Assembly: GCF_020535545.1 (NCBI RefSeq)
Contig: NZ_CP084754.1
Coordinates: forward strand, 124,001-188,000
Direction of reading: 5' to 3'
Origin: Roseateles sp. XES5
Lineage (GTDB): Bacteria > Pseudomonadota > Alphaproteobacteria > Rhizobiales > Rhizobiaceae
Length of the DNA stretch: 64,000 nucleotides
Below, piece after piece: positions 8,858-16,567 of this stretch (position 1 is its first letter; each line of letters begins with the position of its first letter). A program made the position numbers and the translations under genes. The notes below the pieces were generated by a model. The model was not told the DNA's origin. It saw nothing but the letters and a program-made list of their open reading frames with translations, and made no database searches.

Positions 8858-8875
8858 GGGCGCGGCAGCGCGCCC
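8858..8875 (+). promoter_or_regulatory. GC-rich stem-loop between binding-protein and permease genes
   Basis: GGGCGCG and CGCGCCC form a 7-bp stem around a GCAG loop in the 98-bp gap after the binding-protein gene. There is no T tract. Structures in this position commonly stabilise the upstream mRNA or partly attenuate transcription, so that more binding protein than permease is made. Confidence 0.45.
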
Positions 8876-8917
8876 CCGTCAACCCTGAACGCTGCCCTCT
8901 TTCGGTAGGAGCACAGC

Positions 8918-9745
8918 ATGTTTCAAAATCGCGCCGAAGCCCTGGCGCTGGCTTTGCCGGCCGCCGTCTTCGCGACCGTCATATTCCTGGTGCCCGTCGT
9001 CATCGTGCTGGCCGAAGGCTTCCACAGCCCCGCGGGCTGGACCTTCTCGGCCTATACCAGTTTCTTCTCCGAACCGCTCAACCGGCTGGTTCTGGTGCGC
9101 ACCTTCAAGCTCGGCCTCGCGGTGACGCTGGTTTCGGCGGTCATCGGCTATGCCGCAGCCTTCGCCATCGTCAATCTCAGCCCGTCCGGCAAGGGCCGCA
9201 TGATCGGCCTCATCTCGCTGCCGCTGATGATCTCGCCGGTGGCGCGCACCTATGCCTGGATCGTCATCCTCGGCCGCACCGGCATCGTCAACCAGGCGCT
9301 GCAGGCCGTCGGGCTCAGCGACGAGCCGATCCGCCTGCTCTTCACCGAGACCGCCGTCTTCATCGGCCTCCTGCAGCTCTTCCTGCCGCTGATGATCCTC
9401 TCGCTGATCAGCGCGCTGGAAAACATGCCGAAGGATGCGATCCTCGCCGCGCGCGTGCTCGGGGCCAACTGGTTCCAGGTGTTCTGGAAGGTCATCCTGC
9501 CGCTTACCCGCGAAGGCCTCGTCGTCGGCGGCACGCTGGTCTTCACCGGCTCGCTCACCGCCTATATCACCCCGGCCATCCTCGGCGGCTCGAAGGTGCT
9601 GATGCTGGAGACCCTGCTCTTCCAGCGCGTCACCGTCGCCAACGATTTCGTCTCGGCGAGCGTGATCGCCTTCATCCTGATCGCCATGTGTTTTGCCGCG
9701 AACCTTCTTCTGAAGCGTCTTGCGACCGCGAGGAACAAGCGATGA
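8918..9745 (+). CDS. ABC transporter permease, PotB-like
   Basis: A 275-residue inner-membrane protein with about six transmembrane helices, beginning with a hydrophobic segment (LALALPAAVFATVIFLVPVVIVL). The cytoplasmic EAA loop is visible around residues 175-200 (AARVLGANWFQVFWKVILPLTREGL), which docks on the ATPase. It follows the binding protein after 98 bp and overlaps the next permease in ATGA. A TAGGAG Shine-Dalgarno precedes the ATG. It forms one half of the membrane channel of the importer. Confidence 0.9.
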   Translation: MFQNRAEALALALPAAVFATVIFLVPVVIVLAEGFHSPAGWTFSAYTSFFSEPLNRLVLVRTFKLGLAVTLVSAVIGYAAAFAIVNLSPSGKGRMIGLISLPLMISPVARTYAWIVILGRTGIVNQALQAVGLSDEPIRLLFTETAVFIGLLQLFLPLMILSLISALENMPKDAILAARVLGANWFQVFWKVILPLTREGLVVGGTLVFTGSLTAYITPAILGGSKVLMLETLLFQRVTVANDFVSASVIAFILIAMCFAANLLLKRLATARNKR

Positions 9746-10518
9746 ACCGCACCCTTTCCACCACCATCCTGACGGCGCTGCTGATCTTCCTGATCGGCCC
9801 GTTCCTCATCATCGTCGCGGCCTCGCTTTCGGCCGGCGATACGCTCGCCTTCCCGCCGCAGGGCCTGTCGCTGCGCTGGATCCTGAAGGTCTTCACCGTC
9901 GAGAGCTTCCGCGACAGCTTCATCATGTCGATGATCCTCGCCGTCGGCGGCACCTTCGTGGCGCTCCTGCTCGGCGTGCCCGCAGCCTATGCGCTGTCGC
10001 GCTACAAGCTGCCCTTCGGCGAGGTGATCAACACCATCGTCACGTTGCCGATCATCGTGCCGGGCATCATCGTCGGCCTCGCGCTCCTGCGCTACCTCGT
10101 CGTGCCCTTCAGCTTCTCGATCGGCCTTGCGCTGTTCCTGGCGCACACCGCGCTCGTGCTGCCCTATACGGTGCGCGTCGTCTCCTCCTCCTTCAACAAC
10201 CTGCGTTCCGACATGGAGGAAGCGGCGGTGCTGCTCGGAGCGACCCGGCTTGGCGCCTTCTTCAAGGTGGTGCTGCCGAACATCCATTCGGGCATCCTCG
10301 CCGCCTTCATCCTCGGCTTCGTGACGAGCTTCAACCAGGTGCCGGTCTCCCTGTTCCTGTCCGGCCCGGGCGTGCGCACGCTGCCCATCGACATGCTCTC
10401 CTACATGGAAACCACCTACGATCCCTCCGTCGCTGCGTTATCGGCACTTCTCGCCCTGATGTCGATCGGCATCGTCTTCCTCGCAGAACGCTTCCTTGGA
10501 TTCTCCCGCTATGTCTGA
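9742..10518 (+). CDS. ABC transporter permease, PotC-like
   Basis: A 258-residue inner-membrane protein starting at ATG 9742, 4 bp inside the previous gene. It has about six membrane helices. The EAA loop is clear: EEAAVLLGATRLGAFFKVVLP. The length and order (PotB-like then PotC-like) match type I importers of the polyamine/opine/iron class. The stop overlaps the ATPase start by 8 bp, indicating translational coupling. Confidence 0.9.
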   Translation: MNRTLSTTILTALLIFLIGPFLIIVAASLSAGDTLAFPPQGLSLRWILKVFTVESFRDSFIMSMILAVGGTFVALLLGVPAAYALSRYKLPFGEVINTIVTLPIIVPGIIVGLALLRYLVVPFSFSIGLALFLAHTALVLPYTVRVVSSSFNNLRSDMEEAAVLLGATRLGAFFKVVLPNIHSGILAAFILGFVTSFNQVPVSLFLSGPGVRTLPIDMLSYMETTYDPSVAALSALLALMSIGIVFLAERFLGFSRYV

Positions 10519-11725
10519 TCGCGCCTTTCTCACCCTCGATAACCTGACGCTGTCCTATGGCAACTCGGTCGCCGTCGACAAATTCAACCTCGCGATCAGG
10601 AAGGGCGAGCTCGTCGCCTTTCTCGGTCCGTCCGGCTGCGGCAAGACGACGACCATGCGCTCCATCGCGGGCCTTCTGACGCCGACCTCCGGCAGCATCA
10701 CGCTCGACGGCGTGGACATCACCCGCGTCTCGGCCAACAAGCGCAATGTCGGTCTCGTCTTCCAGTCCTACGCGCTCTTCCCGCACCTGACGGTCTTCGA
10801 GAACGTCGCCTTCGGCCTGCGCCTCAAGCGCATGGCGGAGGCCGATATCGAGGCGCGCGTCACCGCCGGCATCAAGTCGGTCGGCCTTGCCGCGCTCTCC
10901 GGCCGCAAGCCGGCGGAACTTTCCGGCGGCCAGCAGCAGCGCGTGGCGCTCGCCCGCTCCATGGTCATGGAACCGAAGGTGCTGCTGCTCGACGAACCGC
11001 TCTCCAACCTCGATGCGCGCCTGCGCGTCGAAATGCGCGCGGAACTTCAGCGCGTGCAGAAGGAAACCGGCGTCACCATGATCTTCGTCACGCACGACCA
11101 GGCCGAGGCGCTGTCGCTTGCCGACCGGATCGTCGTGATGCGCGACGGCCTCATCGAGCAGGTCGGCACGCCGGAGGAGATCTACAACAACCCCGTCTCC
11201 GCCTTCGTCGCCGATTTCGTCGGCTTCGAAAACGTCTTCGCGCTGAAGGACGGCAAGCTCGACACGCCCGCCGGCGCGGTGGCGCTTTCCGAAACCCTGC
11301 CGACGAATGCCGCGGGCTTTGCCTGGCGTCCCTCGGGTGTCGCGCTGGGTGCCGGTCCGTTCTTGGGCAAGGTCAAGAGCGTGTCCTTCACGGGCAATCT
11401 GCGCGAGTACCTGCTCGACACGCCGCTCGGCCCGATCACGGCGGAGGTTTCCGCCGCCCTGCCGGTGCACGAACTGGGCACCGATCTCGCCTTCGACCTG
11501 CCGCTGAAGGCGGCCGCCCCCTCCAGCGCTTCGCGTGACCGGCATGGGTGTGTGGATCGACACCGATATGGGCTTCGACGACATCGCCGCCATTCTCGTG
11601 GCGGCGCGTGGGTCCGAGCCCATCGACGGCATTTCGCTGGTCTTCGGCAATTCCGGCTTTGCCCGCGTCCGGCAGAACGCCGCTTCGGCCGTCGCGGCCT
11701 TCGGCTGGACCTTCCCCATCCATGA
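10511..11725 (+). CDS. ABC transporter ATPase, PotA-like, with aberrant C-terminal extension
   Basis: The start is ATG 10511. All ATPase elements are present: Walker A GPSGCGKTTT, Q loop FQSYALFPH, signature LSGGQQQRVALARS, Walker B VLLLDEPLSNLDARL, H loop VTHDQAEAL, followed by a TOBE-type domain. After about residue 335 the frame runs into the nucleoside hydrolase gene and adds an Arg/His-rich tail of ~65 residues that looks like out-of-frame translation. One extra C in the C5 run at 11517-11521 would give the ending A-A-P-L-Q-R-F-A with a TGA overlapping the GTG of the next gene, and a normal length of ~341. So this is either a real frameshift or a homopolymer sequencing error. Confidence 0.88.
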   Translation: MSDRAFLTLDNLTLSYGNSVAVDKFNLAIRKGELVAFLGPSGCGKTTTMRSIAGLLTPTSGSITLDGVDITRVSANKRNVGLVFQSYALFPHLTVFENVAFGLRLKRMAEADIEARVTAGIKSVGLAALSGRKPAELSGGQQQRVALARSMVMEPKVLLLDEPLSNLDARLRVEMRAELQRVQKETGVTMIFVTHDQAEALSLADRIVVMRDGLIEQVGTPEEIYNNPVSAFVADFVGFENVFALKDGKLDTPAGAVALSETLPTNAAGFAWRPSGVALGAGPFLGKVKSVSFTGNLREYLLDTPLGPITAEVSAALPVHELGTDLAFDLPLKAAAPSSASRDRHGCVDRHRYGLRRHRRHSRGGAWVRAHRRHFAGLRQFRLCPRPAERRFGRRGLRLDLPHP

Positions 11726-12461
11726 CGGCCGCGCCCTGCCGGTGCTCGGCCGCCTTGAAACGGCGGAGAGCATTCTCAGCGAGGCCGGCATGCTGACCGC
11801 CGGCCGCAGCCTGCCGCCGGCGCCCCTGCTACCGGAAAGCGATGCCTTCACCGCCCTCTGCCACTGGCTGGAGACGGCGGATGGGCCACGCCGCATCCTT
11901 GCCCTCGGCCCGCTCACCAACATCGCCGCGCTGGCGCTCGCCCGGCCGGATCTTGCCGGCAAGATCGGCGACCTCACCTGGATGGGCGGCGGATTGACAG
12001 CTGGCAACCACACCGCCTCGGCCGAATTCAACGCCTTCGCCGACCCGGAGGCACTGGCCATCGTGCTTGCTCATGGCCTGCCGCTGCGCATGGTCGATCT
12101 AGATCTCTGCCGCAAGGTCATCACCTACCCCGCCGACGTGGAGCCGATCCGCGCCGCAGGCGGAAAGAACGCGGACCTGCTGGCCGATCTCCTCGCAGGC
12201 TACATCTCCATCGGCACCAGCCGTGGCCGGCCCGGCATGGCGGTTTACGACCCCTCCGCCGCCGTCGCCTTTGTGCGCCCCGAGGCCGTCACCTTTACCG
12301 AGGCCCGCATCGACGTGGAGCTTGCAGGCGCGCTGACGCGCGGCCGGACGGTTGTGGACGTACGGGCCTCCGGGCGCAATGCCGCTTTTGCCGCCGAAAT
12401 CGACGTCGCCGTCGCGCGCGACCTCATCCTCGGCGCGCTTGCCGCGGAGGCCCGACTGTGA
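11535..12461 (+). CDS. Inosine-uridine-type nucleoside hydrolase
   Basis: A 308-residue enzyme of the IUNH superfamily, which cleaves the N-glycosidic bond of ribonucleosides to base plus ribose. The Ca2+/ribose site motif near the N-terminus reads IDTDMGFDDIAAIL, a variant of the usual DTDPGxDD. The mid-protein GPLTNIAAL and MGGG motifs are present. Near residue 235 the usual HDP is YDP (GMAVYDPSAAVAF), so the classical active-site His is replaced by Tyr. GTG 11535 is the start suggested by overlap with the restored ATPase stop; ATG at 11544 is also possible. The stop overlaps the adenine deaminase start, indicating a coupled pathway: adenosine to adenine to hypoxanthine. Confidence 0.88.
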   Translation: MTGMGVWIDTDMGFDDIAAILVAARGSEPIDGISLVFGNSGFARVRQNAASAVAAFGWTFPIHDGRALPVLGRLETAESILSEAGMLTAGRSLPPAPLLPESDAFTALCHWLETADGPRRILALGPLTNIAALALARPDLAGKIGDLTWMGGGLTAGNHTASAEFNAFADPEALAIVLAHGLPLRMVDLDLCRKVITYPADVEPIRAAGGKNADLLADLLAGYISIGTSRGRPGMAVYDPSAAVAFVRPEAVTFTEARIDVELAGALTRGRTVVDVRASGRNAAFAAEIDVAVARDLILGALAAEARL

Positions 12462-14239
12462 ACGGACCCCGCGATCTCGACGACCGGACCCTGCGCAGCC
12501 GCGCCGTTGCCGCCGCGCGCGGCGACAGCGCCTTCGACATGCTCATTCGCGGCGGTACGCTGATCGACATGGCGACCGGCGAACGCCGCGCCGCCGACAT
12601 CGGCCTTGTCGGCCCGCTGATATCAAGCGTGCACGCGCCCGGGGAACGGCAGGATGCCGCCGAGACCATCGACGCCTGCGGCCTCTTCCTCTCGCCGGGC
12701 CTCATCGACACGCATATGCATGTCGAAAGCTCGATGATCACGCCCGCCGCCTATGAGGCCGCCACCCTGCCGCGCGGCGTGACGACCCTCGTCTGGGACC
12801 CGCACGAACTCGGCAATGTGCACGGTGTCGACGGCGTCGACTGGGCGATCGCCGCGACGCGCCCGCTGGCACAACGCCATGTGGTGCTCGCCCCGTCCTG
12901 CGTGCCCTCGGCACCGGGGCTGGAATTGGCCGGCGCGGATTTCCCCGGCGAGACCATCGCCGCCCTGCTTGCCCGCCCGGAAATCGGCGGCATCGCGGAG
13001 GTGATGGACATGCGTGCCGTCATCGAGGACCGGCCGCGCATGAGCGCCATCCTCGCCGCCGGCCGCGCCGCCGGAAAACCCATCCACGGCCACGCCCGCA
13101 GCCTCACCGGCGGCGACCTGCAGGCCTTCGTCGCGGCGGGTGTCAGCTCCGACCATGAGATCGTCTCCGCCGCGGACCTGCTGCAGAAACTGCGCGCCGG
13201 CCTCACCATCGAGCTGCGCGGTTCACACGACCACCTCCTGCCGGAATGCGTGGCCGCGCTGAACGGCCTGCCCCAGTTTCCACAGACGCTGACGCTCTGC
13301 ACCGATGACGTCTTCCCGGACGATCTCTTCGTCGCCGGCGGCCTCGACGACGTGGTGCGCCGCGTCGTGCGCTATGGCCTCGCGCCCGAACGGGCCTTGC
13401 AGGCCGCCACCCTCAACGCCGCCCGCCGCATCGGTCGCGACGACCTCGGCCTCCTCGCCCCCGGCCGCCGGGCCGATATCGTGCTGTTCCGAGACCTCGT
13501 CGATTTCCGCGCGAAACTGGTGCTGGCAAACGGCCGCATCGTTGCGCGCGGCGGCGCCCTCACCGAGGCAGCCCGGGAGATCGATGCCGCGCCGCTGCGC
13601 GCCTCCATGCACCTTGCCCCGCTCGGTGAGAACGACTTCCGCGTTCCCTGCGAGGGTACGGACGCCACCATCGCCCTTATCGCCAAGCCGCGCTTCACCG
13701 AATGGGCCGACGCCGTGGCGAAGGTCGAGGACGGCTTCGTCGTGCCGCCCGAAGGCACGACGCTGATCGCCGTCGCGCACCGGCACGGCCGGGCCGACAG
13801 CCGCCCGCGCGTCGGCTTCCTTTCCGGCTGGGGCCATTGGCGCGGTGCGCTCGCCACCACCGTCTCGCATGACAGCCACAACCTCACCGTCTTCGGCGGC
13901 AATGCGCGCGACATGGCCGCGGCCGCCAATGCGGTGATCGCGGCCGGCGGCGGCATGGCCGTCGCCGCGGAGGGCAAGGTGCTTGCCTTACTGGAACTGC
14001 CGCTCTCCGGCCTCGTTTCGGATGCCCCGCTGGAAGCGGTCGCCGGTGCCTTCGCCGCCGTGCGCGCGGCCGCGGACGGCATCGTCGACTGGCAGCCGCC
14101 CTATCTGGTGTTCAAGGCCGTGTTCGGTGCGACGCTCGCCTGCAATGCCGGCCCGCACCAGACCGACCGCGGCATTGCCGACGGCACGACCGGCAGTCTC
14201 CTGGAATCGCCGATCCTCAGCGTGAGGACCGCCTCGTGA
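12458..14239 (+). CDS. ade: Adenine deaminase
   Basis: A 593-residue amidohydrolase-superfamily enzyme converting adenine to hypoxanthine and ammonia. Metal ligands and family signatures are present: LIDTHMHVESSM (residues ~85-96), TTLVWDPHELGN, HGHARSLTGGDL, SSDHEIVSAADLL, ELRGSHDHLL and LCTDDVFPDDLF. The adenine-deaminase C-terminal domain follows (HRHG, GGMAVAAEGKVLALLELP). It starts with GTG 12458, overlapping the nucleoside hydrolase stop by 4 bp, and ends overlapping the EamA gene. Within the operon it follows the hydrolase logically. Confidence 0.93.
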   Translation: MNGPRDLDDRTLRSRAVAAARGDSAFDMLIRGGTLIDMATGERRAADIGLVGPLISSVHAPGERQDAAETIDACGLFLSPGLIDTHMHVESSMITPAAYEAATLPRGVTTLVWDPHELGNVHGVDGVDWAIAATRPLAQRHVVLAPSCVPSAPGLELAGADFPGETIAALLARPEIGGIAEVMDMRAVIEDRPRMSAILAAGRAAGKPIHGHARSLTGGDLQAFVAAGVSSDHEIVSAADLLQKLRAGLTIELRGSHDHLLPECVAALNGLPQFPQTLTLCTDDVFPDDLFVAGGLDDVVRRVVRYGLAPERALQAATLNAARRIGRDDLGLLAPGRRADIVLFRDLVDFRAKLVLANGRIVARGGALTEAAREIDAAPLRASMHLAPLGENDFRVPCEGTDATIALIAKPRFTEWADAVAKVEDGFVVPPEGTTLIAVAHRHGRADSRPRVGFLSGWGHWRGALATTVSHDSHNLTVFGGNARDMAAAANAVIAAGGGMAVAAEGKVLALLELPLSGLVSDAPLEAVAGAFAAVRAAADGIVDWQPPYLVFKAVFGATLACNAGPHQTDRGIADGTTGSLLESPILSVRTAS

Positions 14240-15132
14240 GCATGCCCGCCGCAGCAACGCCCAGCCGCGCCGGCCTCCTGCTGCCGATCGTCTTCGTGCC
14301 GCTCTGGTCGAGCGGCTTTGCGCTGGCGCGCCTCGTCGCGCCCCATGCCGAACCCCTTACCTTCCTTGCCGTGCGCTTCGCGCTCGCCCTCGTGGCGCTC
14401 GCGGCCATCGCGCTCTGGAAAGGCGCGGCATGGCCGCGGTCCGGGCGGGAATGGCGGCAGGCGCTCCTGACCGGCTTCCTCATCCACGGCGTCTATCTCG
14501 GCGGCGTCTTCTGGTCGGTGGCGCACGGCCTGCCGACGGCGATCTCCGCCCTGATGGCCGGCATGCAGCCGCTGCTCGTCACGCTCCTCGCCCCCAGGCT
14601 GCTCGGCGAACACATGTCGCGCAAGGGCGCCATCGGCATCCTCGTCGGCGCGCTCGGCACGCTGGTCACGCTCGCGCCCAAGCTCGGCGCGACGGATACC
14701 GGCGGCATTCCGCTCTTTCCCCTTTTCGTCTGCCTGGCGGGCGTGCTCGCCATCACCCTCGGCTCGATCTATGTGAAGCGCAGCTCGATCGCCGCCGACC
14801 CGCTCACCAACACCGCCGCGCAATATATCGGCGCGCTGGTGCCGACGGCGCTCGTCGTGCCCTTCGTCGGCGGCCCGGCCTTCGACACATCGGCCGTGCC
14901 GCTGTGGGTCGGCCTTGCCTGGGCGGTCTTCGGCATGTCCATCGGCGCGATCCTGCTGCTCCTGCACATGATCCGCGCGGGTGCGCTGTCGAAAGTGTCC
15001 TCGCTGTTCTTCCTCGTGCCCGGCGTTTCGGCCCTGATGGCCTGGATCGGCTTCGGCGAAAGCCTGACCCTCATGCAGGTTGCCGGCCTTTCCATCGCCA
15101 CCATCGGCGTTTCGCTCGCCAGCCGCGGCTGA
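14236..15132 (+). CDS. EamA/DMT-family transporter
   Basis: A 298-residue membrane protein with about ten transmembrane helices arranged as two EamA repeats. The first opens LLLPIVFVPLWSSGFALARL and the second contains GLAWAVFGMSIGAILLLLHMI, ending in FGESLTLMQVAGLSIATIGV. DMT proteins export or import small metabolites. GTG 14236 overlaps the adenine deaminase stop; ATG 14242 is an alternative start. In this operon it may export a purine product or surplus base, but that is inference from position. Confidence 0.87.
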   Translation: MSMPAAATPSRAGLLLPIVFVPLWSSGFALARLVAPHAEPLTFLAVRFALALVALAAIALWKGAAWPRSGREWRQALLTGFLIHGVYLGGVFWSVAHGLPTAISALMAGMQPLLVTLLAPRLLGEHMSRKGAIGILVGALGTLVTLAPKLGATDTGGIPLFPLFVCLAGVLAITLGSIYVKRSSIAADPLTNTAAQYIGALVPTALVVPFVGGPAFDTSAVPLWVGLAWAVFGMSIGAILLLLHMIRAGALSKVSSLFFLVPGVSALMAWIGFGESLTLMQVAGLSIATIGVSLASRG

Positions 15133-15167
15133 TGCGGCTAACTGATTGCCTGACCGGAGACTGCCCC

Positions 15168-16466
15168 ATGACCACCCTTGCCGAAATGATCGCCGCCAGC
15201 AACGCCCCCGCCGTGGTCGTGCGCCGCGACCTGCACCGCTATCCGGAAACGGCCTTTCTGGAATATCGCACCGCCTCGCGCATCGCCGCTCTGCTCGACA
15301 GCCTCGGCTTTGCCGTGCGCACCGGCCGCGATGTCATGGACTACGACGCGGTGATCGACCCGCCCTCGGCCGAGAAGGTGGCCGAGGCGAAGGCGGCGGC
15401 GCTCGCCGCCGGCGGCGATCCCCTCTGGATGGACCGCATGCCCGATGGCCTGACCGGTATCGTCGCCGACTATCATTTCGGCGAAGGCCCCGTCGTCGCC
15501 TTCCGCTTCGACATGGACGCCCTGCCGGTCAGCGAGACGGACGCGGGCGGCCACCGGCCGAATGCCGGGGACTACCGTTCCCGCTTTGACGGTCGCATGC
15601 ATGCCTGCGGCCATGACGGGCATGTCGGCATCGGCCTGGCGCTCGCCCGCCGGATCGCGCAGGAGAAGAACCTTTCCGGCACGGTGCGGCTGATCTTCCA
15701 GCCGGCGGAGGAAAGTGCGCGCGGCGCCGCGCCCATGGTGGCGGGCGGCGCGGTGGAGGGCGTGGACTACCTCTTCGTCGGGCATCTCGGCTGCTTCCTG
15801 CCCTCGGGCAAGGTTGCCGCGAGCGCCACCGGCTTCCTGTTCTCCAGCCGCTTCGCGGTGACCTTCCGCGGCGCCGTCGCCCATGCGGCCATGGGCCCGC
15901 AGGAGGGGCGCAATGCGCTGCTCGCCGGCGCGGCGGCGGCGCTCGGCCTGCACGGCATCTCGCGCTTTGCCGGCGCGGAAACCTTCGTCAATGTCGGCGT
16001 GCTGCGCGCCGGCACGGCCTTCAACATCGTCGCCGACACCTGCGAAATGCTGGTGGAGGTGCGCGCCAACAGCGGCGATGCCCACGACTACATGGTCGAA
16101 CGCCTCTCCGCCGTGCTCAACGGCGCGGCTGCCATGCACCAGTGCGCGGTGGAGCGCGTGCGCAAGGGCCATATGCCCGGCAACGAGAACAGTCCGGAGG
16201 CCGTCACCCTCATCGCCGAGGCTGCAGATGGCCTGCCCGGCGTGACGGAAGTCCTGCCGGAATGGTCGATCGGCGGCGGCGACGACGCCTGCCTGATGAT
16301 CCGCAAGGTGCGCGAGACCGGCGGCATCGCCGCCTATTGCATCATCGGCAGCGACATCCCCGCCGTGCACCATGCCGCCGATTTCGACATCGACGAGGCC
16401 TCGCTGGAAACCGGCGTCGCGCTCTTCGCCAATGTTGCGCGCCGCCTGCTCGGGTCGGCCGGATAG
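15168..16466 (+). CDS. M20-family amidohydrolase, AbgA-like
   Basis: A 432-residue metallopeptidase-family protein starting at ATG 15168 after CCGGAGA; the open frame upstream is out-of-frame noise. Di-metal ligands are visible: FRFDMDALPVSE, MHACGHDGHVGIGL and IFQPAEESARGAAP. Compared with ordinary M20D hydrolases it has an insertion before the DMDALPV strand (residues ~60-100, DPPSAEKVAEAKAAALAAGG and so on). This resembles subunit A of p-aminobenzoyl-glutamate hydrolase (AbgA) more than hippurate hydrolases. An AbgB partner is not seen. It closes the nucleoside operon; its substrate is probably an N-acyl amino acid or folate fragment. Confidence 0.85.
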   Translation: MTTLAEMIAASNAPAVVVRRDLHRYPETAFLEYRTASRIAALLDSLGFAVRTGRDVMDYDAVIDPPSAEKVAEAKAAALAAGGDPLWMDRMPDGLTGIVADYHFGEGPVVAFRFDMDALPVSETDAGGHRPNAGDYRSRFDGRMHACGHDGHVGIGLALARRIAQEKNLSGTVRLIFQPAEESARGAAPMVAGGAVEGVDYLFVGHLGCFLPSGKVAASATGFLFSSRFAVTFRGAVAHAAMGPQEGRNALLAGAAAALGLHGISRFAGAETFVNVGVLRAGTAFNIVADTCEMLVEVRANSGDAHDYMVERLSAVLNGAAAMHQCAVERVRKGHMPGNENSPEAVTLIAEAADGLPGVTEVLPEWSIGGGDDACLMIRKVRETGGIAAYCIIGSDIPAVHHAADFDIDEASLETGVALFANVARRLLGSAG

Positions 16467-16567
16467 CCACTGGGATTTTCGAGGAGCGGCCGGCAGCGTC
16501 TTGAGGTCGGCCGGCGCAAGGGCTATTGCATGCGCAACGGCCCATGCCGGCTTCCAGGACACGCCCC

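Noticed and set aside
14430..15167. In-frame upstream extension of the M20 amidohydrolase
   Set aside because: It overlaps the EamA gene in another frame and is Arg/His-rich; ATG 15168 has a ribosome site and gives the family length.
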